Positions 55,008-64,000 of a DNA stretch of 64,000 nt are shown in pieces. Numbering within the stretch: position 1 is the first letter of the stretch; the number at the start of each line of letters is the position of its first letter. The stretch covers positions 62,001 through 126,000 of the forward strand of contig NZ_FNCJ01000001.1 in the NCBI RefSeq assembly GCF_900100735.1, written 5' to 3'. Position numbers and translations under genes: made by a program. The stretch comes from Paraburkholderia phenazinium (GTDB lineage: Bacteria; Pseudomonadota; Gammaproteobacteria; Burkholderiales; Burkholderiaceae). The notes below the pieces were generated by a model. It was not told the origin of the DNA. It saw only the letters and a list, made by a program, of their open reading frames with translations, and did no database searches.

Positions 55008-56855
55008 ATGAATCACTTTCCGAAACTGCTGTCGTCGCAGATCGGCTTCGACGTCGCGCAGACGATGCTCGAAGGCTTCGACCGGCACTACCGGATCTTC
55101 CGCGACGCCGCGATCCACGCCAAGGCCCTGTTCGAGGCCGCCGACTGGCATGGCCTGCAGCGCCTCGCCCGGGAGCGTATTACTTCGTATGACGAACGGG
55201 TCGAGGAATGCGTCGAGCTGCTCGAAGACGAATACGACGCGGAAAATATCGACGACGAAGTCTGGCAGCAGATCAAGCTGCACTACATCGGCCTCCTGAC
55301 CACGCACCGGCAGCCCGAGTGCGCGGAGACGTTCTTCAATTCCGTGTGTTGCAAGATCCTGCACCGCTCGTACTTCAACAACGACTTCATCTTCGTGCGG
55401 CCCGCCATCTCGACGGAATACATCGAGAACGACGAGCCCGCCGCCAAGCCGACCTACCGCGCGTACTACCCGGGCAAGGACGGCCTCGCCGCGACGCTCG
55501 AGCGCATCGTCACGAACTTCCAGCTGGAGCCGCCGTTCGAGGACCTGCAGCGCGATGTCGACTGCCTGATGCAGGCCATTCACGATGCGTTCGGCACCTT
55601 CGACGAGGCCGCCAATTTCCAGATTCATGTGCTGTCGTCGCTGTTTTACCGCAACAAGTCGGCGTACATCATCGGCCGCATCATCAACGGCGATGCGCTG
55701 CTGCCGTTCGCGGTGCCGTTGCGTCACGTCAAGCCCGGCCTGCTTGCGCTCGATACCGTGCTGCTCCAGCGCGACCAGTTGCTGATCATCTTCAGCTTCT
55801 CGCACTCGTACTTCCTGGTGGACATGGAAGTGCCGTCCGCGTACGTCGAGTTTCTCGGCACCATCATGCAGGGCAAGCCGAAGGCGGAAATCTATACCTC
55901 GGTCGGCTTGCAGAAGCAGGGCAAGAACCTGTTCTATCGCGACCTGCTGCATCACCTGTCGCATTCGAGCGATCAGTTCATCGTCGCCCCCGGCATCAAG
56001 GGGATGGTGATGCTGGTGTTCACGCTACCGTCGTTCCCGTATGTATTCAAGCTGATCAAGGACAACTTCCCGCCGCCGAAGGAAACCACCCGCGAGCAGA
56101 TCCAGGGCAAGTATCAGCTCGTCAAACGGCACGACCGCCTGGGCCGCATGGCTGACACACTCGAGTATTCAAGCGTGGCGCTACCCTTGTCGCGCCTCGA
56201 CGAAGCGCTGCTGCGCGAACTCGAAAAAGAAGTGCCTTCGATGATCGAATACGACGGCGACAACCTCGTGATCCGCCATCTATATATCGAACGCCGCATG
56301 GTGCCGTTGAACCTCTACCTGCAAAACGGCAGCGACGAGGACGTCGAGCACGGCATTCGCGAATACGGCAATGCGGTGAAGGAACTGATGCAGGCGAACA
56401 TCTTCCCCGGCGACATGCTGTACAAGAACTTCGGCGTGACGCGTCACGGCCGCGTCGTGTTCTACGACTATGATGAAATCGAATATCTGACCGATTGCAA
56501 CGTGCGCGCCGTGCCGCCGCCACGCAACGAGGAAGACGAGCTGTCCGGCGAGCCGTGGTATTCGGTCGGCCCGCATGACATCTTTCCGGAAACGTACGAT
56601 ACCTTCCTGCTCGGCGACCCGCGCGTGCGCCGCGCCTTCATGCAGCACCACGCAGACTTCTTCGATCCGGCGCTCTGGCAACGGCATAAGGATCACTTAC
56701 TGAAAGGCGAACTGCCCGACTTCTTTCCCTACGACAGCAGCGTGCGCTTCTGCATCCGCTATCCGGAGCGTTTCGCTCCAGCGGCCGACGTGGATACCAC
56801 CGGCAAGCCGGATCAAACCCTGGCAGCGCACGACCCTGCTGTGCGCGCGGCCTAG
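55008..56855 (+). CDS. aceK: Isocitrate dehydrogenase kinase/phosphatase
   Basis: A 615-aa bifunctional enzyme that phosphorylates and dephosphorylates isocitrate dehydrogenase. It diverts isocitrate to the glyoxylate bypass during growth on acetate or fatty acids. The N-terminal regulatory domain and C-terminal kinase-like domain show the ATP-loop region [22 protein letters not shown] and the catalytic motif [14 protein letters not shown]. The start at ATG 55008 lies 7 bp after the MerR stop. Its length is usual. The isocitrate lyase gene is not in the window. Confidence 0.95.
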   Translation: MNHFPKLLSSQIGFDVAQTMLEGFDRHYRIFRDAAIHAKALFEAADWHGLQRLARERITSYDERVEECVELLEDEYDAENIDDEVWQQIKLHYIGLLTTHRQPECAETFFNSVCCKILHRSYFNNDFIFVRPAISTEYIENDEPAAKPTYRAYYPGKDGLAATLERIVTNFQLEPPFEDLQRDVDCLMQAIHDAFGTFDEAANFQIHVLSSLFYRNKSAYIIGRIINGDALLPFAVPLRHVKPGLLALDTVLLQRDQLLIIFSFSHSYFLVDMEVPSAYVEFLGTIMQGKPKAEIYTSVGLQKQGKNLFYRDLLHHLSHSSDQFIVAPGIKGMVMLVFTLPSFPYVFKLIKDNFPPPKETTREQIQGKYQLVKRHDRLGRMADTLEYSSVALPLSRLDEALLRELEKEVPSMIEYDGDNLVIRHLYIERRMVPLNLYLQNGSDEDVEHGIREYGNAVKELMQANIFPGDMLYKNFGVTRHGRVVFYDYDEIEYLTDCNVRAVPPPRNEEDELSGEPWYSVGPHDIFPETYDTFLLGDPRVRRAFMQHHADFFDPALWQRHKDHLLKGELPDFFPYDSSVRFCIRYPERFAPAADVDTTGKPDQTLAAHDPAVRAA

Positions 56856-56937
56856 GCGAACATGCCCCCATGCGACGCCCGCCCCTCCTGCAACGACACA
56901 GACCGGTCAATCGGTCCAACAACCGACCCGACTCAAC

Positions 56938-57706
56938 ATGAACGCAAACGCTTCTTCTCCGCCCAACCCGCTTGCCCACCTGTTCGACAACAACGACAAG
57001 TGGGTGGCCCGCAAACTGTCCGAAGATCCCGAGTATTTCTCGCGCCTCGCCGACCAGCAAACGCCTGAGTACCTGTGGATCGGCTGCTCGGACTCGCGCG
57101 TGCCGGCCAACCAGATCATCGGCCTGCCGCCGGGCGAAGTGTTCGTACACAGAAACATCGCCAACGTCGTCGTGCACACCGATCTGAACTGCCTCTCGGT
57201 GATCCAGTTTGCCGTCGACCTGCTGAAGGTCAAGCACATCATGGTGGTGGGCCACTATGGCTGCTCGGGCGTTGCCGCTGCGCTGCACGGCCGCCGCGTG
57301 GGTCTCGCGGACAACTGGCTGCATCACGTGCAGGACGTGCGCACCAAGCATGCGGCGCTGCTCGAACAGTGGCCGCTCGGCGAGGCGCGTCACCGGCGTC
57401 TGGTTGAGCTGAACACGATCGAACAGGTCGTCAACGTGTGCCGCACCACCATCGTCAACGATGCCTGGGCGCGCGGCCAGGAACTGACCGTGCATGGCTG
57501 GGCGTATGGCGTGCACGACGGCAAGGTGCGCAATCTGGGCATGATGATCGGCGCGCCGGGCGAGCTGGATGAAACGTATTTGAAGTGTGTCGCAGCCGTC
57601 TCGGCGGGCGGCGCACATAAAGCAGACAACGACATGGTCGCGGCGGACGCGGCCAGGCTCGGCGATGTGCCGGCCGTCGTCGAAGGTGTCATCAAGGAGC
57701 TAAAAC

Positions 57707-57714
<8 letters not shown>
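56938..57714 (+). CDS. can: Beta-class carbonic anhydrase
   Basis: A 258-aa zinc enzyme converting CO2 and water to bicarbonate. Zinc ligands are C50 (C-x-D-x-R in GCSDSR), H106 and C109 (HYGCSG), with Asp52 and Arg54 forming the catalytic dyad. The length is near the usual 220-250. It follows aceK by 82 bp and overlaps the thiolase gene by 8 bp. Bicarbonate supply fits its location among carboxylating and acetyl-CoA-related functions. Confidence 0.94.
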
Positions 57715-58912
<1,198 letters not shown>

Positions 58913-59001
58913 GGCGTCGCGCATGCGCCCTGCCCGTCTTGTGATCCACGAACGGGCACGGTGCATGCGGTACACGCTGCATTGAACCGTAAGGGGGACG
59001 T

Positions 59002-59679
59002 ATGAAAACAGCGTTGATCGTCGGTGCGTCGCGCGGCATTGGCCGTGAGTTCGCCCGCCAGTACAAGAAGGCCGGTTGGCGCGTGATTGCCACGGCGCGC
59101 GACGACACCTCGCTTCAGGCACTCGAAGAACTCGGCGCGGAAACCTTTTCGCTCGATATCACCGTGCCCACGGAGATTGCCGCACTCGGCTGGAAGCTCG
59201 ATGGCGAGCGGCTCGATGCGGCCTTGCTGGTATCGGGCGTATACGGCCCGCGCACCGAGAGCGTCGAAACGGTCACCGCCGAGGACTTCGACGAAGTCAT
59301 GGTGACCAACGTGCGCGGCCCCATGCAACTGATGCCGATCCTGCTGCCGCTCGTCGAAGACGCCAACGGCGTACTCGCGGTGCTCTCGAGCAAGATGGGC
59401 AGCATTACCGAGGCGACCGGCACCACCGGCTGGCTGTATCGCGTGAGCAAGGCGGCGCTCAACGACGCGCTGAAGATCGCCTCGTTGCAGACTCGGCGCG
59501 CTGCCTGCGTCGCGCTGCATCCTGGCTGGGTACGCACCGACATGGGCGGCGCGCAGGCGGCAATCGATCCCGAGCGCAGCGTCGCCGGCATGCGCCAGGT
59601 GCTGGCCCAGGCGGCCGCGTCCCACGAAGCGTTTAATGGCCGCTTTTTCCAGTACGACGGCACGCCGCTCGAGTGGTAA
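59002..59679 (+). CDS. Short-chain dehydrogenase (CsgA-like)
   Basis: A 225-aa SDR. The coenzyme motif is IVGASRGIGREF at residues 5-16. The active-site Tyr and Lys are in YRVSKAAL (near 152 and 156) and a Ser lies in VLSSKMGS. It is a C-factor/CsgA-like or YdfG-type SDR, with unknown substrate. The ribosome site AAGGGGG precedes ATG 59002. It is probably in the same transcript as the thiolase (89 bp away). Confidence 0.85.
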   Translation: MKTALIVGASRGIGREFARQYKKAGWRVIATARDDTSLQALEELGAETFSLDITVPTEIAALGWKLDGERLDAALLVSGVYGPRTESVETVTAEDFDEVMVTNVRGPMQLMPILLPLVEDANGVLAVLSSKMGSITEATGTTGWLYRVSKAALNDALKIASLQTRRAACVALHPGWVRTDMGGAQAAIDPERSVAGMRQVLAQAAASHEAFNGRFFQYDGTPLEW

Positions 59680-59725
59680 GGAGACGCAAGGATGTTGCTG
59701 GACCGGAATAACCTCTGAAGAATCA

Positions 59726-60178
59726 ATGAACGCTAGATCCTTGACTGCGCAACGACCCGCCGAATGTCCATGCGGCGGCGCCTCACCGGCCCTGCGCAGC
59801 GGCGCGAAACCACCGCGCTTCGCGCTTTGCTGCGGGCGCTACATCGACGGCGGCGAGGCCGCACCCAGCGCGCTGGAACTGATGCGCTCGCGCTATAGCG
59901 CCTACGTGCTCGGCGCGAGCGACTATTTACGCGCCACGTGGGCGCCGCAGACCTGCCCCGCCGATCTCGACGCCGACCCGGACGCGCCCGACACACCGCG
60001 CTGGCTCGGCCTGCAGATCAAGCGCTTTGCCGCGCAAGACGAGCGCCACGCGGAAGTCGAATTCGTCGCACGTTACAAGGTCGGCGGACGGGCTCACCGT
60101 TTGCACGAACTAAGCCGCTTCGTGCGCGGCGACGACGGCCGCTGGCGCTATGTGGACGGCGACGTCAGCGATACCTGA
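59726..60178 (+). CDS. YchJ-family protein (UPF0225)
   Basis: A 150-aa protein with a Cys motif near the N-terminus (CPCGG, then CCGRYIDGG), followed by ALELMRSRYSAYVLGASDYL. This is the YchJ signature; the Cys cluster probably binds zinc. The family has an NTF2-like fold and no known role. ATG 59726 follows the SDR stop by 46 bp, so it may end the aceK-can-thiolase-SDR transcript. Confidence 0.82.
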   Translation: MNARSLTAQRPAECPCGGASPALRSGAKPPRFALCCGRYIDGGEAAPSALELMRSRYSAYVLGASDYLRATWAPQTCPADLDADPDAPDTPRWLGLQIKRFAAQDERHAEVEFVARYKVGGRAHRLHELSRFVRGDDGRWRYVDGDVSDT

Positions 60179-60797
60179 AATCCACTGCATCCGACGCCGC
60201 GCGGTAAGGATCTGTAATCGTTCCGCGCGGCCACTGCACGTTGCTCGCGCAGCGCGACTGCGCGCTTAACAGCGCCTTCACATATGCCCCTCAAAATAGG
60301 GCTGCCCTGTGTGTTGGCCGTCTACCACATCGGTCATTTCTCCCGCTCGTCCGCTTCGGCGGCGTGCGCGTGTCCCTCCACGGCCTGTATGACGTGTCGA
60401 GCACTGCGAATTTTTTTGTCGCGGGTTCTCCTTAATTGCACAACTATAAATTGTCGTGCCAGGATCGGCCTGTAGGTTTTGTAGCGACACGTTGTGAGGG
60501 AACGGTCAAACCGTCCCCGCAAAGATGGGCAGAAGCTGCGCCGGGCCTTGATCATCCAAGCTTTGACGGCAGTTTCATGTGACATCGTGTGTGGCTCATC
60601 ATCGGCGCGTGGGGTCGCGTCGGCCAGGTTGGTGGGTTATCCCGTGCGATCTCGAACCGCGTGCGAGCGCCAGGCGCGCCACGTACGCGAGTGTCTTTTT
60701 GTTGCCGCAAACCTTACCGAAAGGCAACTGTTAGCGAATAGCAAAAGACGGCAGGCGATGCAGGTTTTAAGGGCGTACTTCAAGGCAGGTGTTGCGA
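60179..60797. other. Intergenic region and possible long leader before the secreted hydrolase gene
   Basis: This 619-bp stretch has no convincing gene. From 60420 it becomes AT-rich, with TATAAA (60445-60450) as a possible -10. A bulged hairpin around ACGGT/ACCGT lies near 60496-60516, followed by GC-rich sequence. If the promoter is here the mRNA leader would be over 300 nt. No known riboswitch was recognised. Confidence 0.4.
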
Positions 60798-62090
60798 ATG
60801 GGTTGCAGAAAGTTTCTGACGGTCGGTGCGATGGTATGTACATGGGCAGGATGTGCCGTGTCGTTCGCGCACGCCGATCCGCTGGCCGATTCGCAAGCTG
60901 GCCCACTGATGCGCGCGGAAGTCCCGCGAATTGCTCTCGACGACGACACCTACCTGCCGCCCGCCAGTCTCAACGAACAGGTCATTCGCGTGCCGGTGGA
61001 TGCCGCCGGCTCGATCACGCTTGAGACGACGATCTACAAGCCGGACGGTCCTGGCCCATTCCCGATGATTGTCTTCAACCACGGCAAGATGCCGGGCGAC
61101 CCGCGCCTGCAGTCGCGCAGCGACCCGCTGCCGTTTGCGCGCGAGTTTGTCCGCCGCGGCTACGTGGTGGTGGCGCCGAACCGCCAGGGCTTCGCCCAAT
61201 CGGGCGGCACGTATGAGCAGGACGGCTGCGACGTCGAGCGCAATGGCCTGGGCCAGGCGGGCGATGTTGCGGCGACGGTTGCATTCATGTCGAAGCAGCC
61301 GTATGTGGACGCCCAGCACATCGTGGTGGCGGGTACCTCGCACGGCGGCCTGGCAACGATGGCTTATGGCGTCGAGGCTGCGCCGGGTGTACGGGCACTG
61401 ATCAATTTCTCGGGCGGCTTGCGGCAGGACGCCTGTAGCGGCTGGCAGGGCAATCTGACGAAGGCGTTTGGCGCTTACGGCGAGAAGACGCACGTGCCTT
61501 CGCTGTGGCTGTATGGCGATAACGATTCGATCTGGCCTGCGCCGCTGGTGGCGAGCATGTACGACGCGTATTCGGCGCACGGCGCGAATGCGAAGATGGT
61601 GGACTTTGGCGCGTACAAGAACGACGCGCACCGGCTGGTTGGCGACCGCGACGGTGTGCGAGTGTGGTGGCCGGCTGTGGAGGCCTTCCTGGCGCGGGTG
61701 GGGATGCCGACTGGCGTGCAGTATCGGGTGGCGGATCCGGAGCCGCCTAAGGCTAGCGGCTATGCGGCGGTTGACGCTGTGAGCGCTGTGCCGTTTCTTG
61801 ATGAAACGGGGCGCAATGGGTATCGGAATTTTTTGCATCAGTATCCTAGCCGGGCTTTTGCTGTTTCTGATTCGGGCGCCTGGTCGTGGGCTGAAGGTGG
61901 TGATGATCCGATGTCGGTGGCTATCGCCAATTGTCAGAAGCAGAGTTCGGATCCGTGTCGGCTGTACGCCGTGAATGATGCTGTAGTGTGGAGTGATTCT
62001 GCTTCGCAGACGGCTAGTTCGGGGGCTGGGGCTGGTGGCTCCGCCGGAGATAAGGGTGACGATAAGCGTGCGCTGGCTAGTCGGGAATAG
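60798..62090 (+). CDS. Secreted alpha/beta hydrolase, dienelactone-hydrolase-like
   Basis: A 430-aa exported hydrolase. The signal peptide (CRKFLTVGAMVCTWAGCAVS then HA) is cleaved near DPLADS. Catalytic features are FNHGKMPGDPR, the nucleophile elbow GTSHGG (Ser near 177), and an Asp/His pair near GDNDSIW and NDAHRLVGD. The elbow GTSHGG rather than GxSxGG is unusual but valid. The C-terminal 100 residues (from about 300) are a separate module of unknown function ending in a Ser/Gly tail. GTG 60789 and TTG 60792 are alternative starts. The 3' third of the gene uses more T- and A-ending codons than its neighbours. Confidence 0.8.
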   Translation: MGCRKFLTVGAMVCTWAGCAVSFAHADPLADSQAGPLMRAEVPRIALDDDTYLPPASLNEQVIRVPVDAAGSITLETTIYKPDGPGPFPMIVFNHGKMPGDPRLQSRSDPLPFAREFVRRGYVVVAPNRQGFAQSGGTYEQDGCDVERNGLGQAGDVAATVAFMSKQPYVDAQHIVVAGTSHGGLATMAYGVEAAPGVRALINFSGGLRQDACSGWQGNLTKAFGAYGEKTHVPSLWLYGDNDSIWPAPLVASMYDAYSAHGANAKMVDFGAYKNDAHRLVGDRDGVRVWWPAVEAFLARVGMPTGVQYRVADPEPPKASGYAAVDAVSAVPFLDETGRNGYRNFLHQYPSRAFAVSDSGAWSWAEGGDDPMSVAIANCQKQSSDPCRLYAVNDAVVWSDSASQTASSGAGAGGSAGDKGDDKRALASRE

Positions 62091-62197
62091 TGTTCTCTTT
62101 CTTGCTGCGCAGGCTTTTTTTGGTTGTTGCTCCTACGGTGTTGGCCTTTCCTTGTATTGTTATCGGTCTATTAGGTTCGCCCCTGTGCGGGGCGGCA

Positions 62198-62229
62198 CTT
62201 ACTTTCTTTGCCGCCGCAAAGAAAGTAAG
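62198..62229. repeat. Palindromic core of the left arm
   Basis: A perfect hairpin: 14-bp stem CTTACTTTCTTTGC with its complement, 4-nt loop CGCC. An inverted copy lies at 62709-62740. Confidence 0.9.
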
Positions 62230-62708
62230 CAAAGAAAGCGGGCTCACACCGCTAGCTCTTAGCGAGCCATCTCGGTCTGCTACCGGGAACGGCCTAAGAC
62301 AAGACCTGCTCTCGCACATTCCCACTCAGTGACACAGCAGTCATCCGCTCCAGCGTCGCGCTGCGCGCCCCGCCGAAGGGTATAACTCCCTCTGCGAACG
62401 TGTTCGTGGTACTCGCCGCGCCGCGCATACGCAAATCCGCCGCGCAACCCTGTTCGCGGTACACGGCCTGCCAATACATATTCGCCCTCCAAACCACCTC
62501 GCTTAAATATTTCGCATACCAAATCATTGGAGTAGGCCAAAGCAACCTGGTGGACTCGACCGGTGACGCACGAAGTGCGGAGGCGGGATGAATGACTGCT
62601 GTGTCACTAGCGGGGGAAGTGCGACGGCACGTCTCGTCTTGGGCCGTTCCCGGTAGCAGACCGAGATGGCTCACTACAAGCTGGCGGTGTGAAGCCCGCT
62701 TTCTTTGC

Positions 62709-62740
62709 TTACTTTCTTTGCGGCGGCAAAGAAAGTAAGT
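62709..62740. repeat. Palindromic core of the right arm
   Basis: The same 14-bp stem as the left-arm core with a complementary loop (GCGG). It marks the mirrored copy of the foldback element. Confidence 0.9.
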
Positions 62741-63099
62741 GCCGCCCCGCACAGGGGCGAAGCTAATAGACCACTAAGAATACAAGGAAAGGCCAACACC
62801 GTAGGAACACCAACCAAGCTCAAGGCGCCCCAGGCAACCCCACTGGATTATGCGAAAACCACAAAAAACGAGCGCCGCAGGCAAAACCCTGCCGACTGAA
62901 TCCAGATTTTTTTCGTATACCCCCTATGACTTTGCCGTCGCGATCTGCGGTCAATTCAGGCCTTCTGAGAAGAACAGTCAAAACCTGCCGACAACAGCAC
63001 CGAACAGCCCGCGCAGCGACAGAAAACCCACTACGAGGGGGTAGTGCACCAACGAAAAGAAAGCGCTAATCTCAACCCCGCCGCGAGGCAGCCAGGAGG

Positions 63100-63231
63100 C
63101 CAGCCACGCAAAAACCCCGCGTAGCGTCCCCAAATTCCACGCCACGCGCAGCGCAAATGAAGCGCGAAGCATCACCCCAAATGGCACACCGCGTAGCGAA
63201 AAAGAAAACCTCGCCTCGCCCCGTACCGGAG
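63100..63231. repeat. Probable dispersed repeat upstream of bioA
   Basis: A dense sequence containing GCGTAGCG-type words twice and a reversed open frame that gives Arg/Phe/Ala-rich peptides of a kind often annotated as hypothetical in Burkholderia genomes. It has no ribosome site or domain support on either strand. I treat it as repetitive noncoding DNA; confirming that needs comparison with other loci. Confidence 0.4.
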
Positions 63232-63237
63232 TAGTTT

Positions 63238-64000
63238 TTGGACACACGATCACCCAACGACTGGATCACCCGCAGCCTCAATGCCGTCTGGCATCCCTGC
63301 ACCCAGATGAAACACCATGAGCGCCTGCCGCTCATCCCCATCGCACGCGGCGCCGGTCCCTGGCTCTACGACCGCGATGGGCATCGCTATCTCGACGCCA
63401 TCAGCTCCTGGTGGGTCAACCTGTTCGGCCACGCCAATCCGCGCATCAACGCCGCCCTCAAGGATCAGCTCGATACGCTGGAGCACGCCATGCTCGCCGG
63501 CTGCACCCATGAGCCCGTCGTCGAACTCGCCGAGCGGCTCGCCGCCCTCACCCAGCACAACCTCGGGCACGCCTTCTTCGCCTCCGATGGCGCCTCCGCC
63601 GTCGAAATCGCCCTGAAGATGAGCTTCCATTCCTGGCGCAATCGCGGCTTCGCCGATAAGCAGGAATTCGTCTGCATTGCCAACAGTTATCACGGCGAGA
63701 CCATAGGCGCCCTCGCCGTCACCGATGTGGCCCTGTTCAAGGACGCCTACGATCCGCTGATCCGCAACGCTCATGTCGTCGCTTCGCCTGACGCACGCGG
63801 TGCGCATCCCGGCGAAAGCGCGGCCGATGTCGCGCGCCGTGCGCTCGAAAGCGTGCGCGCTCTCTTCGAGGCGCGCAGCACAAAGATCGCCGCACTGATC
63901 GTCGAGCCGCTCGTGCAATGTGCCGCCGGCATGGCCATGCACGACCCGTCTTACATTGCCGGTCTGCGCGCGCTGTGCGATCAATACGGCGTCCATCTGA
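63238..64000 (+). CDS. bioA: Adenosylmethionine-8-amino-7-oxononanoate aminotransferase (partial)
   Basis: The first 254 codons of BioA, which makes 7,8-diaminopelargonate in biotin synthesis with S-adenosylmethionine as amino donor. The start is TTG 63238 with GGAG 6 nt upstream; in-frame codons before it hit a TAG at 63232. Family sequence begins at DWITRSLNAVWHPCTQMKHH and continues with ISSWWVNLFGHANPRINAAL, FFASDGASAVEIALKMSFHSW and NSYHGETIGALAVTDV. The PLP lysine lies beyond the window. Other bio genes would be expected downstream. Confidence 0.9.
   Translation, partial: MDTRSPNDWITRSLNAVWHPCTQMKHHERLPLIPIARGAGPWLYDRDGHRYLDAISSWWVNLFGHANPRINAALKDQLDTLEHAMLAGCTHEPVVELAERLAALTQHNLGHAFFASDGASAVEIALKMSFHSWRNRGFADKQEFVCIANSYHGETIGALAVTDVALFKDAYDPLIRNAHVVASPDARGAHPGESAADVARRALESVRALFEARSTKIAALIVEPLVQCAAGMAMHDPSYIAGLRALCDQYGVHL

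Larger units (their letters stand above)
62121..62816. repeat. Foldback repeat element with two inverted arms
   Basis: The left arm (62121-62344) and right arm (62592-62816) are inverted copies, with about 22 differences in roughly 225 bp by eye (about 90% identity). Between them lies 247 bp of unique sequence. Each arm carries a perfect 32-bp hairpin (62198-62229 and 62709-62740: 14-bp stem CTTACTTTCTTTGC, 4-nt loop) and the sequence CGGTCTGCTACCGGGAACGG. The hairpin resembles dispersed palindromic repeats common in Burkholderia. A transposase is absent, so it would be a non-autonomous or foldback element. Confidence 0.85.
62091..63237. other. 1.1-kb gene-free region with repeats before bioA
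   Basis: The region between the hydrolase and bioA genes holds a foldback element (62121-62816), about 280 bp without visible features, and a probable dispersed repeat (63100-63231). Frames that cross it encode low-complexity, reversed or palindromic peptides and are not considered genes. Confidence 0.6.

Noticed and set aside
60470..60560. c-di-GMP (GEMM) riboswitch
   Set aside because: TCAAACC followed by GCAAAG looked suggestive, but the spacing and the tetraloop receptor do not fit the GEMM consensus.
62090..62332. Reading frame after the secreted hydrolase gene with a hydrophobic start
   Set aside because: It lies wholly in the foldback left arm, and the peptide comes from palindromic DNA; no ribosome site or homology.
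62294..62752. 152-codon minus-strand frame across the foldback element
   Set aside because: Coding here would be forced by the inverted repeat, and the peptide has no domain; treated as an artefact.
62978..63341. Two overlapping minus-strand frames before bioA
   Set aside because: They lie in probable dispersed repeat DNA and overlap bioA on the opposite strand; no support as genes.

Overview
This is a GC-rich chromosomal segment that reads as Burkholderiaceae, most likely Paraburkholderia or a close relative. The pointers are methionine synthase split into two genes, a PhaM-type polyhydroxybutyrate granule protein, monofunctional birA next to coaX, aceK, lipB-lipA, and families such as DUF3567, DUF1840, DUF2917 and DUF3108. 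Nearly all of it is ordinary core or metabolic gene content. No rRNA, tRNA, CRISPR array, prophage or transposase was seen.

Layout. 1-1.9 kb: a candidate small RNA on the minus strand, a NhaR-type LysR regulator, and a TerB-like protein. 2-8.4 kb: a glycerophosphodiester phosphodiesterase followed by a complete ABC importer, divergent from a DeoR/GlpR-type regulator with GlpR-like operator sites between them. 8.4-16.1 kb: Na/phosphate symporter, HAD phosphatase, a heptamer repeat, a taurine/sulfonate importer (tauABC without its dioxygenase), and a chemoreceptor with a dCache sensor. 16.2-22.4 kb: lipA-lipB, a GcvA-like regulator with a DUF2917 partner, a YbeD-like protein, D-Ala-D-Ala carboxypeptidase, a hydrolase and a thioredoxin-like ferredoxin. 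22.5-28.9 kb: a four-gene Mla-like lipid transporter, birA-coaX, and the heptose adenylyltransferase. 29-39.8 kb: ferritin-like protein, patatin-PhaM pair, enoyl-CoA hydratase, Leu/Ile/Val-type binding protein, FAA hydrolase divergent from an IclR regulator, DUF3108 protein, alpha/beta hydrolase and DUF3567.

40-45.7 kb holds the most unusual arrangement. The two methionine synthase genes, which together make one enzyme, are separated by an AAA ATPase gene and a DUF4276 (TOPRIM-like) gene packed tightly between them. An ATPase plus TOPRIM-type nuclease pair resembles known anti-phage modules, so this is the best candidate for an undescribed accessory system. The 5' part of the ATPase gene is clearly poorer in GC than its surroundings.

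45.9-60.2 kb: small secreted Lys-rich peptide, DUF1840, argS, SPOR protein, dsbA, two short-chain dehydrogenases, an orphan peptide-binding protein, a metallo-beta-lactamase-fold hydrolase divergent from a LiuR-like MerR regulator with a visible operator, then aceK, carbonic anhydrase, thiolase and a YchJ-like protein. 60.8-64 kb: a secreted alpha/beta hydrolase, a 0.7-kb foldback element with two roughly 90% identical inverted arms, another probable dispersed repeat, and the start of bioA, which runs off the window.
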